Origin: Rhizobium leguminosarum bv. viciae USDA 2370
GTDB lineage: Bacteria > Pseudomonadota > Alphaproteobacteria > Rhizobiales > Rhizobiaceae
Assembly (NCBI RefSeq): GCF_002008365.1
Contig: NZ_MRDL01000015.1
Coordinates: forward strand, 1-64,000
Direction: 5' to 3'
DNA length: 64,000 nt
In this document: one piece after another, positions 60,014 through 64,000 of the stretch
Layout: every line of letters begins with the position of its first letter
Numbering within the stretch: position 1 is the first letter of the stretch
Notes under the pieces: model-generated
Told to the model about the DNA's origin: nothing
Databases searched by the model: none
What the model saw: only the letters and a program-made list of their open reading frames with translations
Translations under genes and position numbers: made by a program

Positions 60014-63000
60014 ATGCAAATGCTGGCAAAAATCGTCAACTGGATCGTACGGCTGACCGGCTATGCCGTCGGCGTGACTTTGATTCTCGCTGTCGCGGCC
60101 CTTGCGATCTTCGGCTTCACCAGTTTTGGCGCCCGCATCGTCACCGAAAAGATAGCCTCCACGCTTTCCAACCGCGACATGACGATCCAGGTTCGTGAAC
60201 CGCAAGGTCTTCTGACCGGCGGGCTTCGCGCCGCCGAGATCTCCTTCTCCGACACCAGGGGCGTCTTCGCGGAAATTCATGGCATCGCGATCGACTGGAA
60301 TCCGCTGGCGCTGCTGACCGGAACCTTCCACGCCAAACGCTTCGAGATCGAAGCGATCAACGTGCTGCGCAAGCCGGTGCGCACCCTGCCCTCGCGGCCC
60401 GGAGCTGAAAATTCCGGCGGATTCGCCCTTCCGATCAAGGTCGATATAGACCGCGTCGCGCTGCCCGATATCAAACTTGCCGCACCCGTTGCCGGCCGCG
60501 CCTTTGCGCTCGCCGCCGAGGGCAGCCTTTCGGCGAACGGCGATGGCGGCGAGGCGGTCGTCAATGTCAGCCGTCACGCGGTTCCGGATGCGCGGCTTGC
60601 CGCCGACATCGCCTATGCGCCAGCCGAAAACCGGCTGCGGCTGAAGGCGCAGCTTTCCGAGCCGAAGGGCGGGCTGCTGGCGGGCTTTCTCGGCTTGCCG
60701 GATAGCCCGGCCGTCAATATCGATCTCGACGGCCAGGGGCCGATATCCGATTGGAAAGGCAAAGTGCAGGCCGCCCTCGACGGACAGCAGCGCGCCGCAA
60801 TCGAAGCCCGGCATCAGATCACGGCAGACGGATTGCACCACCTCGACCTCAAGGGCGGCGGTGACTTGAGCTCGCTGCTTCCATCGGCATTCCGGCCGCT
60901 TTTTGCCGGCCAGACCAATATCGATCTTGCCACCACCTTCGACGACCGCGGCAAGATCGATATCCAGACCGGCAATATCGCCACCGGCAGCGTCGTGATC
61001 GCCGCCTCGGGCACCCTCGATCCAGCCGGCAACAACAGCCTGAACGCCAATCTGCTCGGCACGTCGGGGCCCGTCGATTTCCGCTGGCCGCTCGCTGAAG
61101 GCGAAGCGCGCTTCCTCATTTCTGGCCTCAACCTGGCGCTAACCGGCGATGCCCAGGCCGCCCGACTGAACGTCAGCGGCTCGCTCGACACCGCAACCCT
61201 TCCGCAGGCCAATATCGGCAACATCAAGCTGACCGCAAAGAGCGACGCCTTCAATCTCGCCGCCCGTTCCGGCAGCGTCCAGTTGCGCCTCGTCGCCGGC
61301 GATACGACCTTCACCGACCCGAACCTCAATCGCGCCGTCCAAGGCCCGGTCACGATCGCCTCGCCGCTGCAGATCTCGCCCTCCGGCATCGGCTTCAACG
61401 GCACCACCGTCGAAAGCGCCAATATCAACGGCGGCCTCAATGGCTCCTACCGGCTGGCAGACAAAGCGCTGACCGGCAACCTCAAGCTCACAGTCAACCC
61501 GGCAGCTCTGCCGGCTGCGATGACAAGCAGGTTCGACGGACCGATCTCGCTCGAAAGCCAGGTGGTCGGCACCATCCCGTCAAAATTCGCACTGTCCAAT
61601 CTCGTCCTGAAATCCGGCACGCTCGAAGCCGCCGGCAACGTCGCGCTCGATGGCGGGATGTTGAATGCCGATCTCTCCGGTCGGCTGCCTGACATCGGCA
61701 AGCTCATCCCCGGCGCCAGTGGTGGGGCGGGTTATGCGTTGAGAGTGGCAGGTGAGCTCCCGGCCATCTCCGTGACGGCCAATCTCAAGGCCGCCAGCCT
61801 TGAAATGGCCGACCGCACGCTCGGCAACCTCAATATCGACCTGTCGGGTCTCGCCGATCCCAAGGCGCCGCAGGGCAGGATCGCCGCCACCGGCACGATC
61901 GATGGCCAACAGATCGGCATCAACGGCGACATCACCTCGCAGGACGGCAAGATAAGCATTCCGGCGCTGACCGCCGATATCGGCGGCAACCGACTGACCG
62001 GCAATGCGGAATTCTCGCCTACCCTGGAGCCAACAGCCGCACTGACCTTCGATTTCCCCAATGTCGGCCTGCTCGCCGCACTCGGCGGACAGAAGGCCGA
62101 AGGCGATCTCAAGGGTTCGCTCGGCGTCAGCAGCGACAGTGGCAAGATTGCGCTCAAGCTGCTTGCAACGGGCGGCTCGATCCACCGTGATACGCTTGCG
62201 ATCGTCAAGCCGGATATCGATGTCACGATCAGCGATCTCAATGCCCTTGCCGCAAACGGCACTATCAAGGCCGAGGGGGTAAGCGCCGGAACGAACAAGC
62301 TTGCCGGCCTTTCGCTGGGTTTTACCAAGCAGCAGAACCATACCGACTTCGATCTCGATGCTGCCTATGACGGCAATCCCGTGCTGGCCGCGGGCAATAT
62401 CGAGGCTCAGGACGGCACGATCCACCTGAACCTTGATCGCTTCTCGGCAAGCCCCCGCAATATCCCGATCGAGCTGGCCGCACCGACGCAGGTCGCCATC
62501 GGCGGCGGCGCCGCCAATCTGAACGGACTGATGCTGAAAACCGGCACCGGCTCGGTAACCGTTACCGGTTCCGCCGGCGAAACGCTGAAGCTTGATGCAG
62601 ATATCCGCGAGCTGCCGGCAGCGCTCGCCAACGGTTTCGTGCCCAACCTTTCAGCCGGCGGCACGATCTCCGGAACGATTGCCGTGACGGGAACGCCGGC
62701 AGCACCGGTCGCCGACTTCAAGCTCGACTGGAAGGATGCGACGACGGGCCAGACCAAGGGCGCCGGCCTGGCGCCGCTCGACATCACCGCCGGCGGCAAA
62801 TTCGCCGACAACAAGCTCGATTTCGACACCACGGTCGGCAGCAATGACGGCCTCTCGCTCAAGGCCGCCGGCAATGTCGCGCTCGCCGAGCCGAAGGCAC
62901 CGGTGCTTGATGTCAACGCTGATATCCTCAACCTGCCTGCCCGCATCGCCAACGGTTTCGTTCCCGATCTCGCCGCCGAAGGCACGATTACAGGAAAGGT

Positions 63001-64000
63001 GGCGGCCTCCGGCTCCCTCGCTGCGCCGACCGCCAATTTCGATCTCGATTGGAAAGACGCGGCGACGAGCCAGACGAAGCGTGCCGGCCTTGCCAATCTT
63101 GGCGTGAAGGCAACCGGAAAATTCGCCGACAACAAGCTCGATTTCGATACGGCGATCGGTGGCGGAAACAGCCTCTCGGTGAAGGCGACCGGCAATGTCG
63201 CCATCACGGGCACGACGATCGGCAACGTCAAGGTCGACGCTGCACTGGCAAATGTCCCGGCGAATATCGCAAATAGTTTCGCCGCCGACCTTGCCGCCGA
63301 AGGCGCGATCTCAGGAAAGATCTCGGCCAGCGGGTCGCTTTCCGCTCCGAGTGCCGATTTCGATCTCACTTGGAAAGACGCGGCAACGAGCCACACAAAG
63401 CGCGCCGGCCTTGCTGCGCTCGGCGTGACCGCATCGGGAAAATTTGCCGACAACAAGCTTGATTTCAACGCGGTGGTTGGCGGCGCCAACAGCCTGTCCT
63501 TAAAGGCAAACGGCAATCTTGCCATCAAAGGCACGACGATCGACAACCTCACGGTCGATGCCACACTGGCAAATGTTCCGGCAAATATCGCAAACAGCTT
63601 CGTCGCCGATCTCGCCGCCGAAGGTACGATCTCAGGAAGGATCTCGGCCACCGGATCCCTCCCGGTTCCGAATGCAGATTTCGATCTCACTTGGAAAGAT
63701 GCGGCGACGAGCCACACGAAACGTGCCGGCCTTGCAGCGCTCGGGGTGACCGCATCGGGAAAATTTGCTGAGAACAAGCTTGATTTCAACGCTGCAGTCA
63801 GCGGCGATAAAGACCTCTCACTGAAGGCCATGGGCAATGTCGCACTCGCCGGCACGGCGATCGACAGCATCAAGGTCGATGCCGAGATCGCCAAGCTTCC
63901 GGCCAGTCTCGCAAATGCCTTCGTTCCCGATCTGGCGGCCGGCGGCACGATATCCGGCACTGCGTCCGCCTCAGGGACACTCGCCGCACCGAAAGCCGAC
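60014..64000 (+). CDS. tamB: TamB-like AsmA-family translocation/assembly protein (3' end outside window)
   Basis: At least 1329 codons, open to the window end. An N-terminal membrane anchor (LTGYAVGVTLILAVAALAIFGF) precedes a long periplasmic beta-helical domain of AsmA/TamB type: repeated strands with GLTGGLRAAEIS at the start and many G-x-L-x-A-x-G turns. In the last 1.4 kb the repeats become exact in length (321 bp; see repeat feature). The C-terminal DUF490 domain is beyond the window. Start ATG 60014 or GTG 60002, in the same frame. It pairs with TamA and spans the periplasm to move phospholipids or to assist outer membrane protein assembly. Confidence 0.92.
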   Translation, partial: MQMLAKIVNWIVRLTGYAVGVTLILAVAALAIFGFTSFGARIVTEKIASTLSNRDMTIQVREPQGLLTGGLRAAEISFSDTRGVFAEIHGIAIDWNPLALLTGTFHAKRFEIEAINVLRKPVRTLPSRPGAENSGGFALPIKVDIDRVALPDIKLAAPVAGRAFALAAEGSLSANGDGGEAVVNVSRHAVPDARLAADIAYAPAENRLRLKAQLSEPKGGLLAGFLGLPDSPAVNIDLDGQGPISDWKGKVQAALDGQQRAAIEARHQITADGLHHLDLKGGGDLSSLLPSAFRPLFAGQTNIDLATTFDDRGKIDIQTGNIATGSVVIAASGTLDPAGNNSLNANLLGTSGPVDFRWPLAEGEARFLISGLNLALTGDAQAARLNVSGSLDTATLPQANIGNIKLTAKSDAFNLAARSGSVQLRLVAGDTTFTDPNLNRAVQGPVTIASPLQISPSGIGFNGTTVESANINGGLNGSYRLADKALTGNLKLTVNPAALPAAMTSRFDGPISLESQVVGTIPSKFALSNLVLKSGTLEAAGNVALDGGMLNADLSGRLPDIGKLIPGASGGAGYALRVAGELPAISVTANLKAASLEMADRTLGNLNIDLSGLADPKAPQGRIAATGTIDGQQIGINGDITSQDGKISIPALTADIGGNRLTGNAEFSPTLEPTAALTFDFPNVGLLAALGGQKAEGDLKGSLGVSSDSGKIALKLLATGGSIHRDTLAIVKPDIDVTISDLNALAANGTIKAEGVSAGTNKLAGLSLGFTKQQNHTDFDLDAAYDGNPVLAAGNIEAQDGTIHLNLDRFSASPRNIPIELAAPTQVAIGGGAANLNGLMLKTGTGSVTVTGSAGETLKLDADIRELPAALANGFVPNLSAGGTISGTIAVTGTPAAPVADFKLDWKDATTGQTKGAGLAPLDITAGGKFADNKLDFDTTVGSNDGLSLKAAGNVALAEPKAPVLDVNADILNLPARIANGFVPDLAAEGTITGKVAASGSLAAPTANFDLDWKDAATSQTKRAGLANLGVKATGKFADNKLDFDTAIGGGNSLSVKATGNVAITGTTIGNVKVDAALANVPANIANSFAADLAAEGAISGKISASGSLSAPSADFDLTWKDAATSHTKRAGLAALGVTASGKFADNKLDFNAVVGGANSLSLKANGNLAIKGTTIDNLTVDATLANVPANIANSFVADLAAEGTISGRISATGSLPVPNADFDLTWKDAATSHTKRAGLAALGVTASGKFAENKLDFNAAVSGDKDLSLKAMGNVALAGTAIDSIKVDAEIAKLPASLANAFVPDLAAGGTISGTASASGTLAAPKAD
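62633..64000 (+). repeat. Tandem 321-bp (107-codon) repeats inside tamB
   Basis: Units begin at 62633, 62954, 63275, 63596 and 63917; every step is exactly 321 bp, so the frame is kept. Each unit has the order GFVPDLAAEGTIS, then SGSLAAPTADFDL, WKDAATSHTKRAGLAALGV, GKFADNKLDF and NVALAGT with a tail ending in IAN. The third and fourth units are nearly identical; the fifth is cut by the window end. Confidence 0.93.

Noticed and set aside
62407..63960. A 517-codon minus-strand open frame with internal repeats
   Set aside because: It is antisense to the tamB tandem repeats; its repeats only mirror those of tamB.
1..64000. CRISPR arrays, insertion sequences, prophage or toxin-antitoxin pairs
   Set aside because: I looked for regular short repeats, transposase or phage motifs and small paired genes and found none; the only regular repeats are the RIME-like elements and the tamB units.

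Overview
The window reads as ordinary chromosomal DNA of a Rhizobium of the R. leguminosarum/R. etli type. The evidence is high GC, the gene orders tlpA|argH-lptM-lysA-TIGR02302, cobS-cobT next to a J-domain gene and bolA, aroK-aroB-CorC, an ALAS-type hemA, CpdR, and dispersed intergenic palindromic mosaic repeats of the RIME kind. Species is inferred from recalled family sequences and gene order; no search was run.

Layout. 1-1.3 kb: end of etfA, then a 3-hydroxybutyryl-CoA dehydrogenase and a 30-codon membrane ORF. 1.3-8.0 kb: tlpA diverging from argH, then an LptM-like lipoprotein, lysA and a large TIGR02302/DUF4175 membrane protein. 8.3-13.8 kb: cpdR, hpt, a one-TM protein diverging from ftsEX, a YdcF-type protein and plsC. 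13.8-21.2 kb: ChaC-like protein, DUF2125, GNAT, tyrC-hisC, a methyltransferase, gloB-cupin and an EamA exporter. 21.2-29.3 kb: DUF3108, rpmB, a YhhQ-type transporter, a small kinase, a phytase-like esterase, cobT-cobS, a J-domain protein and bolA. 29.4-40.1 kb: CorC-like protein, aroB-aroK, xerD, accA, an L,D-transpeptidase lipoprotein, TusA, a CobW-type GTPase, a D-Ala-D-Ala carboxypeptidase and an M20 hydrolase.

40.2-44.5 kb: tRNA-Arg(CCU), a 610-bp gene-free stretch and an ethanolamine operon (eutB-eutC-permease) behind a canonical sigma-54 promoter. 44.6-46.9 kb: a group of small or secreted genes, three with perfect or near-perfect general-stress (EcfG) promoters. 47.3-48.5 kb: dxr. 48.5-55.8 kb: one leftward catabolic operon, lacI-SBP-permease-permease-GH127-ATPase, with two LacI-type operators and a hairpin over the ribosome-binding site; the enzyme points to plant beta-L-arabinofuranosides. 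56.0-64.0 kb: hemA, a glycine-zipper lipoprotein, tamA, and tamB, which runs off the window and holds an exact 321-bp tandem repeat.

I see no prophage, CRISPR, transposase or defence island. The unusual material is in repeats and regulation: RIME-like elements that supply stop codons to at least six genes, all in the left 36.5 kb; the tamB repeat; a mutually exclusive hairpin leader before the L,D-transpeptidase; and the promoter architecture of the eut, stress and arabinoside units.
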